Assembly (NCBI GenBank): GCA_903904755.1
Contig: CAIVDV010000047.1
Span: forward strand, 1-64,000
Direction of reading: 5' to 3'
Source of the DNA: an uncultured Acidobacteriaceae bacterium
Lineage (GTDB): Bacteria; Acidobacteriota; Terriglobia; Terriglobales; Acidobacteriaceae
DNA length: 64,000 nt
Shown: positions 1 through 7,222 of the stretch, in pieces
Position numbering within the stretch: the stretch's first letter is position 1
Layout of the letters: each line of letters starts with the position of its first letter
The notes under the pieces: generated by a model
Told to the model about the DNA's origin: nothing
Databases searched by the model: none
Seen by the model: only the letters and a program-made list of their open reading frames with translations
Position numbers and translations under genes: made by a program

Positions 1-25
1 CGCCCCAGCGGATCTTGGTGGACAT
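1..25 (-). CDS. Possible 5' end of an oxidoreductase gene running off the window
   Basis: Reading leftward on the minus strand, an ATG at 23-25 opens a frame giving MSTKIRWG before the window ends. Gfo/Idh/MocA-family oxidoreductases very often begin with a short basic stretch followed by IRWG and then the Rossmann glycine motif, so this could be such a gene. Only eight residues are visible and no strong ribosome binding site precedes the ATG, so the call is a guess from the first residues only. The tRNA gene upstream lies on the same strand. Confidence 0.25.
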
Positions 26-87
26 GCGGACAATCTTACGCGGCACGGGGCAGCGCTGAAAACGACACTGGAATTTGAAGAGGGGAA

Positions 88-164
<77 letters not shown>

Positions 165-304
165 ACACGGGTGGTGGGAGTGGCCGGTCAGGCCACTCCT
201 GTAATGATACCAGTGAATTTTGTGGAAGCCGGGTACGTGGCCCCGGGCGGAGGGCCTTGCTGCAAATTGGGGTGGGGTGGGCGGGGGTTGATACACTCAT
301 CCGA

Positions 305-1156
305 GTGAAACGGCTGATTGTGAACGCGGATGATTTTGGACTGACCAGCGGGGTGAATCGCGCCATCCTTGAGCTGCATGAGCAGGGCGTGCTGACCAGC
401 ACGACGCTGATGGCCAATGCGGCAGCGACTGCGGAGGCAGTGGAAATTGCTCTGGCCACATCGACGCTGGGCGTGGGATGTCACGTGGTGCTGGTGGATG
501 GCGAACCCGTGCTGCCGGTGAGTGAGATACCCGCATTGGTGGAGCCGGAGACGGGTCGGTTCTTCCCTACCCTGGGCAAGTTCTTGAAGCACATCTATGG
601 AAGCGTGGGCCGGCGGGCGGCGATTGCCACGGCGATTGAGGCCGAGGCCTTTGCACAGCTGTCGCGGTTGAAGAGCAAGGGCGTGCGGCTGACGCACCTG
701 GACACGCACAAGCACACGCATATGTTCCGGCCGGTTTTGGAGCCGGTTCTGCGGGCGGCGGTGCGGGCGGGTGTGGAGCGCATTCGGAATCCGTTTGAGC
801 CGCAATGGGCAGTGGCGGCAACGCCGGGCGCGCCAGCGGTGCGCGGCTTGCAGGTCCGGGTGCTGCGGAGTTTTGAAAGCGGCTTCAGGCGCCGGGTTGC
901 GGCAGCGGGTTTGCGGACGACCGATGGCGCGCCCGGGGTGCTGGCGACGGGGACGCTGGATGCCGGGACGGTCAGTTCCCTGCTGGCGGCGCTGCCGGAT
1001 GGGGTGTGGGAGCTGGTGACGCATCCGGGATACAACGATGCGGATTTGGGGCGGGCGCGGACCCGGTTGCTGGCTCAGCGCGAGGTGGAGATGCAGGCGT
1101 TGGGGGCGCTGGCTGGCGCGCCGGGTGTGGAACTGATTTCGTTTGCAGAGATTTAA
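305..1156 (+). CDS. YdjC/ChbG-HpnK family carbohydrate deacetylase
   Basis: About 283 residues. The N-terminus carries the family signature NADDFG at residues 7-12, a histidine-rich metal motif HLDTHKHTH at 131-139, and THPG near 239-242, which are the conserved sites of the YdjC/ChbG fold. Known members remove acetyl groups from N-acetylated sugars (ChbG on chito-oligosaccharides; HpnK is linked to hopanoid clusters). I chose the GTG at 305 because it puts the signature at the expected place; an in-frame TTG at 257 would add 16 unconserved residues. It lies 72 bp upstream of bshA on the same strand, which raises the possibility of a role in bacillithiol synthesis, although no hopanoid gene is nearby either. 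The substrate is unknown. Confidence 0.8.
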   Translation: MKRLIVNADDFGLTSGVNRAILELHEQGVLTSTTLMANAAATAEAVEIALATSTLGVGCHVVLVDGEPVLPVSEIPALVEPETGRFFPTLGKFLKHIYGSVGRRAAIATAIEAEAFAQLSRLKSKGVRLTHLDTHKHTHMFRPVLEPVLRAAVRAGVERIRNPFEPQWAVAATPGAPAVRGLQVRVLRSFESGFRRRVAAAGLRTTDGAPGVLATGTLDAGTVSSLLAALPDGVWELVTHPGYNDADLGRARTRLLAQREVEMQALGALAGAPGVELISFAEI

Positions 1157-1228
1157 TGGGTGCTGAGGCGTAAAAGCCGCGTCGCGAGAGCGGGCTGAAG
1201 CGTCTCATAGAGTGAGAAAGAAGTAGAC

Positions 1229-2371
1229 ATGCGCATTGGGATTACGTGTTATCCGACCTACGGTGGCAGCGGAGTGGTGGCAACCGAGCTTGGCATTGAG
1301 CTGGCGGCGCTGGGCCACGAGGTGCACTTCATCAGCTACTCGCAGCCGTTCCGGCTGACGGGGCGGGAGACGGGGATTTTCTATCACGAGGTTCCGGTCT
1401 CGAATTATCCGCTGTTTGAGTTTCCTCCCTACGACCTGGCGCTGGCCTCGCGGATGGCGGAGGTTGCGGAGTACTACCATCTGGATATTCTGCATGTGCA
1501 CTATGCAATTCCGCACAGCGTGAGCGCGCTGCTGGCGCGTCAGATGCTGGCGGAGCGGGGCAAGCGCCTGCCGTTTGTGACGACGCTGCACGGCACCGAC
1601 ATTACGCTGGTGGGCATGGATCACTCCTACCTGCCGATTACGCGGTACGGCATCCAGCAGAGCGATGGCGTGACCAGCATCTCGAACTATCTGCGCGAGG
1701 TGACGATTGCAAATTTTGGCACCACCCGGCCGATTGAGGTGGTGCACAATTTTGTGAATTGTGACGTCTACCAGCCGATTCGCGATGAGGAACACAGGGC
1801 GGCGGCGCGGGCAAAGTTTGCGCGGCCGGATGAGGCGCTGCTGGTGCATCTCTCGAATTTTCGCCCGGTGAAGCGGGTAGCGGATGTGGTGCGGGCTTTC
1901 AGCCTGGTGGCCGATGCGATGCCGGCGCAGTTGCTGATGATTGGCGACGGGCCCGATCGCTCGACGGCGGAGTGGCTGGCGCACACACTGAATATCCACG
2001 ACCGGGTGCATTTTGTGGGCAAGCAGGACCGCGTGAACGAGCTGTTGCCGCTGGGCGATCTGATGCTGATGCCGAGCGAGATGGAGTCGTTCGGGCTGGC
2101 TGCGCTGGAGTCAATGGCGTGCCAGGTGCCGGCGATTGGGACCTGGGTGGGCGGCGTGCCTGAGTTGATTGACGACGGCGAGAACGGGCTGCTGTACAAG
2201 GTGGGCGATGTGGACGGAATGGCGGCGGGGGCGATTGCCCTGCTGCAGGACCGCACCCGGCTGGAAGCGATGCGCAGGGCCGCGCGGAAGACGGCGCAGG
2301 ACCGCTTCTGCGCGACGCGGATTGTGCCGCGCTATGTGGAGTACTACGAGAGGCTGCTGGCGGCGAAGTAA
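1229..2371 (+). CDS. bshA: N-acetyl-alpha-D-glucosaminyl L-malate synthase
   Basis: 380 residues, the normal length for BshA. It is a GT4-type glycosyltransferase that joins UDP-GlcNAc and L-malate to give GlcNAc-malate, the first step of bacillithiol synthesis in the cytoplasm. The N-terminus MRIGITCYPTYGGSGVVATE is the typical glycine-rich BshA start, followed by HVHYAIPHSVSA, TLHGTDITLVG and the C-terminal nucleotide-sugar motif around PSEMESFGLAALESMA. BshB (a LmbE-type deacetylase) and BshC are not in the window; the only deacetylase nearby is the YdjC-type protein just upstream. The gene ends 8 bp before the convergent sensor kinase gene. Confidence 0.93.
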   Translation: MRIGITCYPTYGGSGVVATELGIELAALGHEVHFISYSQPFRLTGRETGIFYHEVPVSNYPLFEFPPYDLALASRMAEVAEYYHLDILHVHYAIPHSVSALLARQMLAERGKRLPFVTTLHGTDITLVGMDHSYLPITRYGIQQSDGVTSISNYLREVTIANFGTTRPIEVVHNFVNCDVYQPIRDEEHRAAARAKFARPDEALLVHLSNFRPVKRVADVVRAFSLVADAMPAQLLMIGDGPDRSTAEWLAHTLNIHDRVHFVGKQDRVNELLPLGDLMLMPSEMESFGLAALESMACQVPAIGTWVGGVPELIDDGENGLLYKVGDVDGMAAGAIALLQDRTRLEAMRRAARKTAQDRFCATRIVPRYVEYYERLLAAK

Positions 2372-2379
2372 GTCGAAAG

Positions 2380-3678
2380 CTACTGGCTGGCAGGGGTGTG
2401 GGGAATCTCAATGGTGACCAGCGTTCCCCGCCCTGGGCGCGAGGTGACGGTAAATCGTGCCTGGCCCGCGTAGAGCATTTCCAGGCGCTCGCGCACGTTG
2501 CGGAGCCCGATGCCGGAGCCACCGCGATTGACGGCAGTGCGGGGCTTGAGTGTGATGCCGACGCCGTCATCTTCAACTTCAATGACGACATGGTCGCCGG
2601 TGAGGCGGCTGCGCAGGGTGATGGTTCCACCATGGATGCGGGGCTCAAGGCCGTGCTTGATGCTGTTCTCAATGAGCGGTTGCAGCAGGATGCTGGGCAC
2701 GGGAGTGCTGAGGGTGGCCGGGTCAATCTCTTTGACGACACGGAGCTTGTCTGCGCCGAAGCGGATGACCTCAATATCGAGAAAATCGTCGGTGAAGCCC
2801 AATTCCTCCTCAAACGGGACGAAGGTTTCGCGCTCGCGCAGCAGGGCGCGGAGCAGGTTGGCGAGCTTGACGATCATTTCGCGGGCGGTGTCGGGGCGGA
2901 AACGGACGAGCGAAGCGATGGAGTTGAGGGTATTGAAGAGGAAGTGTGGATTGATCTGGCGCTGCAGGGCGTCGAGGCGGGCTTCGAGCACGAGCCGCTT
3001 CTGCTCTTCGAGCTTGATTTCAATGCGCAGGGCGTTCCAGATTTTGAGGCAGATGCCGACGACGATGGGGGCGGTGAGCCAGATGAGACCCTGCAGCCAC
3101 CAGGCGCTGCTTTGGATGGCGAAGAGGCGGCGGGGATGGAGGCGGGCGAGCCAGCCATGGGCCATCTCCATGCCGGTGATGAGCAGGAGAAGGAGAATCT
3201 GGCGGTCGAATCGTGGTTGTCGCAGGTTGCGGCGAACCCACCGCCAGAGGCTGAGGTCGATGAACGGGGTGAACGACCAGATTTCTTCGCGCTCGACAAA
3301 GCGGGCGAAGATGCCGGTGACGAGGCCGACGATGACGAAGAACGGGAGGGCCAGGTACTCCTGCCGGAGCATGGCCGGGACGGACATGACGACGGCGCTG
3401 AGGGCGGCCCAGAGTGGGCCGAGGAGGAGACCGTGGAGGAAAACGGTTTCCAGCGAGAGATCGGCGGCGAGGAAGTTAGGGACGGTGAGGCGGACCCAGA
3501 CGCCAAGGGTGAGCGGGACGAGGAAGAAGGCGATGAGGCCGAGGGTCTGCCGGCGGCCGCGCTCGTCAGAGAAAAGCAGGCGCTGGAAGACGCGCGAGCG
3601 TGTGAGCGCGCTGGAGACTGAGGCTGCGATACCCAGCTTGACGAGCAGGGTGATGAGGATGAGTTTGTGATCCTGCAC
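2380..3678 (-). CDS. LytS-type membrane sensor histidine kinase
   Basis: About 432 residues from a GTG at 3678. The N-terminal half holds roughly six hydrophobic segments, including a membrane block with ARFVEREE. The C-terminal half is a His_kinase domain with the phosphoacceptor motif INPHFLFNTLNSIASLVR followed by an HATPase_c domain whose N box reads LLQPLIENSIKHG and whose G box is GSGIGLRNVRERL. Such kinases normally phosphorylate a LytTR response regulator, but no regulator gene is adjacent. The frame stays open upstream to 4518, but that part lies antisense to ribA and is low complexity, so I trimmed it. No strong ribosome binding site precedes 3678, so the start is uncertain. It converges on bshA with 8 bp between. 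Confidence 0.85.
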   Translation of the reverse strand: MQDHKLILITLLVKLGIAASVSSALTRSRVFQRLLFSDERGRRQTLGLIAFFLVPLTLGVWVRLTVPNFLAADLSLETVFLHGLLLGPLWAALSAVVMSVPAMLRQEYLALPFFVIVGLVTGIFARFVEREEIWSFTPFIDLSLWRWVRRNLRQPRFDRQILLLLLITGMEMAHGWLARLHPRRLFAIQSSAWWLQGLIWLTAPIVVGICLKIWNALRIEIKLEEQKRLVLEARLDALQRQINPHFLFNTLNSIASLVRFRPDTAREMIVKLANLLRALLRERETFVPFEEELGFTDDFLDIEVIRFGADKLRVVKEIDPATLSTPVPSILLQPLIENSIKHGLEPRIHGGTITLRSRLTGDHVVIEVEDDGVGITLKPRTAVNRGGSGIGLRNVRERLEMLYAGQARFTVTSRPGRGTLVTIEIPHTPASQ

Positions 3679-3755
3679 GAAACAAGGGTAGCAGGCAGTT
3701 TCGCGAGGTGGCACGCCAGAAGGCGACGCGGGACGGGTCACGGTAAAATGAAGGC

Positions 3756-4400
3756 ATGGCGTATGCGAGTGTGACAAAGGTTGCGGAGGCGGATTTCCCA
3801 ACGCGTTGGGGGCAATTCCGGATTCTGGGATTTGAAGGCGTGACGGAGGATGAGCGGGCCGGCTGTGACCCGATTGCCGCTCAGTCGAAGGTAGACGGGC
3901 TGGTGGCTCTGGTGATGGGCGACATCCACTCGGCGCCACCGGTAATGCGCATCCACTCGCAGTGCCTGACGGGTGATGTCTTTGGAAGCCTGCGCTGCGA
4001 CTGCCGGCTGCAACTGGAGATGGCGCTGGGCCGCATTGCGGAAGAAGGCGCGGGAATCCTGCTGTACGAGCAGCAGGAGGGGCGCGGCATCGGGCTGATG
4101 GCCAAGCTGCAGGCCTACGAGTTGCAGGACCAGGGACGGGATACGGTGGAAGCCAACGTGGAACTGGGATTTGCCGCCGATTGCCGCGCCTATGAACTGC
4201 CGGCCGCGGTGCTGAAAATGCTGGGCGTGGAAGCGGTGCGGCTGATGACGAACAATCCTGAGAAGGTGGCGGCCCTGGAGGTCGGCGGGATTCGCGTGGT
4301 GGAGCGGATTTCGGCCGAGGTGGCCCCGCAGGAGAGCTTTGAGAAGTACATGCGTACCAAGGCGGAGAAGATGGGGCACATTTTGGAAGCGTCGCTGTAA
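3756..4400 (+). CDS. ribA: GTP cyclohydrolase II
   Basis: 214 residues, a stand-alone RibA. It converts GTP to 2,5-diamino-6-ribosylamino-4-pyrimidinone 5'-phosphate, the first step of riboflavin synthesis. The zinc cysteines are present: C70 in HSQCLTGD, and C81 and C83 in SLRCDC. The active-site stretch YEQQEGRGIGL at residues 104-114 and the substrate-binding TNNPEK motif are intact. This matters because a second gene (45691-46917) encodes a RibBA whose GTP cyclohydrolase half lacks these features, so this copy is the likely source of the activity. A terminator follows the stop codon. Confidence 0.93.
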   Translation: MAYASVTKVAEADFPTRWGQFRILGFEGVTEDERAGCDPIAAQSKVDGLVALVMGDIHSAPPVMRIHSQCLTGDVFGSLRCDCRLQLEMALGRIAEEGAGILLYEQQEGRGIGLMAKLQAYELQDQGRDTVEANVELGFAADCRAYELPAAVLKMLGVEAVRLMTNNPEKVAALEVGGIRVVERISAEVAPQESFEKYMRTKAEKMGHILEASL

Positions 4401-4422
4401 AGGCTGGGCGAAGTTGAACGTA

Positions 4423-4455
4423 AAGACCGCACCGGGTGTGCGGTCTTCTGCTTTT
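4423..4455 (+). terminator. Rho-independent terminator after ribA
   Basis: A perfect 10-bp stem (4423-4432 with 4438-4447) closes a 5-nt loop and is followed by CTGCTTTT. It lies 22 bp after the ribA stop codon and before the next gene. Confidence 0.75.
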
Positions 4456-4478
4456 GGGGCGAAGGCTAGAATTGAACC

Positions 4479-5096
4479 ATGCGCGTTGTGTGGATTCGAC
4501 ATGGAGAGAGCACGGCAAATGCCGGGTTACCGACCGATGACCCGGGCGGCATTGAGCTTACGGAGTTTGGCTGGGAACAGGCGCGGGCGCTGGCTGCGGC
4601 GTGGGATCACGTACCGGGGCTCATCGTGGTTTCGCCGTTCCTGCGCACGCAGCAGACCGCGCAGCCCCTGCGGGAGCGCTTCCCTGCCGTGCCGGTGGAG
4701 GTTTGGGCGATTGAGGAGTTCACGTATCTGGAGCCGAGCCGCTGGGTTGGGTCAACCAGCCGCGAGCGACGGCCGTCAGTACGTGCCTACTGGGAGTCGA
4801 ATGACCCGGAGTATCGGGACGGGCCTGGCGCGGAGAGCGTGAAGGAGCTGCTGATGCGGGCCGATGCGGCGCTGCGCAGGCTTGAGTGGCTGGCCGCTGC
4901 GGGCGGGGCGGTTGACCATGTGCTGCTCTTCAGCCACTCGCAGTTCATGCATGCCGTACAGATTCAGACGACGGAGGCGGGGTTGCCGGCGGCAGAAAAG
5001 ATGCGTCTGATTTCGAATGGCGGCAGCGGGTCGCGGTTTGCGAACTGCGCGCGGCTGGAGATGGAGTTTGGGGCTGCCGGGTGGTTACAAAGATAG
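4479..5096 (+). CDS. Histidine phosphatase family protein (phosphoglycerate mutase-like)
   Basis: 205 residues. The N-terminal motif WIRHGEST (residues 5-12) supplies the catalytic histidine of the histidine phosphatase superfamily. Further conserved points are SPFLRTQQTA, which holds the phosphate-binding arginine, an acidic EEFTYLEPSRW segment, and the second catalytic histidine in LLFSHSQFMHAV. Enzymes of this group dephosphorylate sugar phosphates, nucleotide derivatives or proteins; the sequence does not show which. The length is normal for the small branch of the family. It sits between ribA and uvrC with no tight operon linkage. Confidence 0.82.
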   Translation: MRVVWIRHGESTANAGLPTDDPGGIELTEFGWEQARALAAAWDHVPGLIVVSPFLRTQQTAQPLRERFPAVPVEVWAIEEFTYLEPSRWVGSTSRERRPSVRAYWESNDPEYRDGPGAESVKELLMRADAALRRLEWLAAAGGAVDHVLLFSHSQFMHAVQIQTTEAGLPAAEKMRLISNGGSGSRFANCARLEMEFGAAGWLQR

Positions 5097-5109
5097 GCAT
5101 TCCAACCGA

Positions 5110-5183
5110 ATGAAACTGCGGAAGACAACAGCAGATTCCCTTCGGGAATGACAACAAGAAAAGCAAAAGCAGCTCAGGGTTGG
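5110..5183. repeat. Possible interspersed intergenic repeat with a small hairpin
   Basis: The spacer between the phosphatase and uvrC is A-rich and holds a small hairpin, ATTCCC TTC GGGAAT at 5135-5149, followed by an ACAACAAGAAAAGCAAAAGC tail. It resembles short palindromic intergenic elements that I associate with acidobacterial genomes. No second copy is in this window, so its repeat nature cannot be shown here. Confidence 0.3.
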
Positions 5184-5254
5184 TTGCGAGAATGTGAGCG
5201 GGTATTCTAGAGTTTGCGGGCCCAGCTTCCCTGCCCCGCTGAGACCTTGCGCCC

Positions 5255-7141
5255 ATGGACTTCCACGAGAAAATTCGGACGTTGCCGACGCAGCCTGGGG
5301 TGTATCTGTACAAGAACGCCGAGGGCGAGGTCATCTACGTTGGCAAGGCGCGGAACCTGCGGTCGCGGGTGCGCAGCTATCTGCTGGAAGCCAGCCAGGC
5401 CAATGCCAAAACCGGAACGCTGATGCGCGAGGCCATCGACCTGGATTACATTCTGGTGGCCAATGAGCAGGAGGCGCTGGCGCTTGAAAACAACCTGATC
5501 AAGCAGAAGAAGCCGCGCTTCAACATTCTGCTGCGGGATGACAAGACGTACCCGTATGTGAAGCTGACCTTGGGCGACCGGTATCCCAAGGTCTTTGTCA
5601 CACGCCGTCTGCGCAAGGACGGCTCGGCGTATTACGGCCCGTATTTCCCCGGCAACCTGGCCTACCGGGTGGTGGACCTGGTGCACCGCAGCTTTCTGAT
5701 TCCGAGCTGCAAGGTGGACCTGTCGCGCTATCACCAGCGGGCTTGCTTGCAGTACTACATTCATCGCTGCCTGGGGCCGTGCGTTGAAGGACTGACGACG
5801 CCTGAGGCCTACGGGGCAGCGGTGAAGGATGTGCAGTTGTTCCTGGAAGGCAAGCACGCGGAGCTGGAGACGGCGCTGACGGCGCGGATGATGGAAGCCG
5901 CGCTGGCCGAACAGTATGAGCTGGCGGCGCGCTACCGCGACCTGATTGGGACGGTGCATCAACTGGAAGAAAAGCAGCGCATCGCCAAGGCGGAATCAAA
6001 CGACGTGGATGTCTTTGGCTACCACTTTGAGCAGGAGTGCCTGGCGGTGAATCTCTTCCACATTCGCAACGGGAAGATTGTGGACCGGCGGGAGTTTTTC
6101 TGGGAGGATCTGCCGGACTTCTCCATGGCTGAGGATGAGGAGGGCGATACGGCGGAAGCGGGCAATGGAGAGGCGGGGAGCTTCCATGCGCCGTCGTTCT
6201 TTTCCGCGCTGGTGAAGCAGCTCTACATTGACCAGCGCTATGTGCCGAAGACGATTCTGGTACCGGTGGACTTTGCCGACCGCGAGGGGCTGGGAGATTT
6301 GCTGACGGCGCAGACGGGGCAGCGGATTGAGCTGGCGGCTCCGCAGCGGGGCGACAAGCGCAGCCTGATCGACCTGGCGGCGCAGAACGCGAAGCAGTGC
6401 TACATCCAGCGATTCCGGGTGCTGGAGCCGTCCAAGAAAGCTATCCAAGAGGCACTGGCAGATGCGCTTATGCTGCCGGATTTGCCGGAGCGGATTGAGT
6501 GCTTTGATATCTCGCACATCCAGGGGGCGGAGACGGTGGCCTCGCTGGTGGTATGGGAAAAGGGCGCCATGAAGAAGGCCGACTACCGCAAGTTCCAGGT
6601 GAAAACGGTGACCGGGGTGGATGACTTTGCCAGCATGCGTGAGGTGATTTACCGGCGCTACAAGCGGCTGAAGGACGAGGAGAAGCCGATGCCCTCGCTG
6701 GTGCTGGTGGATGGCGGGCTGGGGCAGTTGCACGCGGCGGCCGACGCGCTGGAGGAACTGGGCCTGACGACGCAGCCGCTGGCCTCCATTGCCAAGCGCG
6801 AAGAGGTCATCTACGTCTACGGCAACGAGGACGAGCCGGTGGTGCTGGACCGCCGCTCGCCGGTGCTGCACCTGGTGCAGCTTATCCGCGACGAGAGCCA
6901 CCGCTTTGCCGTGGGGTATCACAGGCAGCGCAGGGCGATCCGAGACCGCGCGTCAGAGCTGCTGGAGATTCCGGGGGTGGGGGCGCAGACGAGGCAGCGG
7001 CTGCTGACGCACTTTGGCAGCCTGCGCGAGGTCTCACAGGCCAGCGTGGAAAGCCTGGGGGCCGTGGTGCCGCGGAAGACCGCCGAGGCGATATGGGGGC
7101 ACTTCCACAAGACCGAGGGGCTGCGGGTGCTGAACGAATAA
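5255..7141 (+). CDS. uvrC: UvrABC system protein C (excinuclease subunit)
   Basis: 628 residues, full length. UvrC makes both incisions around DNA lesions bound by UvrB during nucleotide excision repair. The GIY-YIG nuclease is at residues 12-45, with GVYLYKNAEGEVIYVGKARN. The UVR motif that contacts UvrB follows at about 200-240. The RNase H-like second nuclease contains ECFDISHIQG and LVDGGLGQL. The helix-hairpin-helix DNA-binding end has LLEIPGVGAQTRQRLL. An acidic low-complexity insert (EDEEGDTAEAGNGEAG) near residues 292-308 is an unusual addition between the UVR motif and the second nuclease. The gene ends at a strong terminator. Confidence 0.96.
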   Translation: MDFHEKIRTLPTQPGVYLYKNAEGEVIYVGKARNLRSRVRSYLLEASQANAKTGTLMREAIDLDYILVANEQEALALENNLIKQKKPRFNILLRDDKTYPYVKLTLGDRYPKVFVTRRLRKDGSAYYGPYFPGNLAYRVVDLVHRSFLIPSCKVDLSRYHQRACLQYYIHRCLGPCVEGLTTPEAYGAAVKDVQLFLEGKHAELETALTARMMEAALAEQYELAARYRDLIGTVHQLEEKQRIAKAESNDVDVFGYHFEQECLAVNLFHIRNGKIVDRREFFWEDLPDFSMAEDEEGDTAEAGNGEAGSFHAPSFFSALVKQLYIDQRYVPKTILVPVDFADREGLGDLLTAQTGQRIELAAPQRGDKRSLIDLAAQNAKQCYIQRFRVLEPSKKAIQEALADALMLPDLPERIECFDISHIQGAETVASLVVWEKGAMKKADYRKFQVKTVTGVDDFASMREVIYRRYKRLKDEEKPMPSLVLVDGGLGQLHAAADALEELGLTTQPLASIAKREEVIYVYGNEDEPVVLDRRSPVLHLVQLIRDESHRFAVGYHRQRRAIRDRASELLEIPGVGAQTRQRLLTHFGSLREVSQASVESLGAVVPRKTAEAIWGHFHKTEGLRVLNE

Positions 7142-7163
7142 GGGCTGCCTGGATAAGAAAGGC

Positions 7164-7197
7164 AAACGGCGAGTGCTTTGGGGCACTCGCCGTTTTT
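7164..7197. terminator. Strong terminator shared by uvrC and the convergent collagen-like gene
   Basis: A perfect 13-bp stem (7164-7176 with 7183-7195) closes a 6-nt loop. A T run follows on the plus strand and a run of A precedes it, so it can act in both directions. It lies between two convergent stop codons. Confidence 0.85.
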
Positions 7198-7222
7198 GCT
7201 GGCCGGATTCCGCCGGGGTCGA

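Noticed and set aside
3679-4518. N-terminal extension of the LytS-type kinase frame
   Set aside because: It lies antisense to ribA, is Pro/Ser-rich and has no domain; the kinase starts sensibly at 3678.
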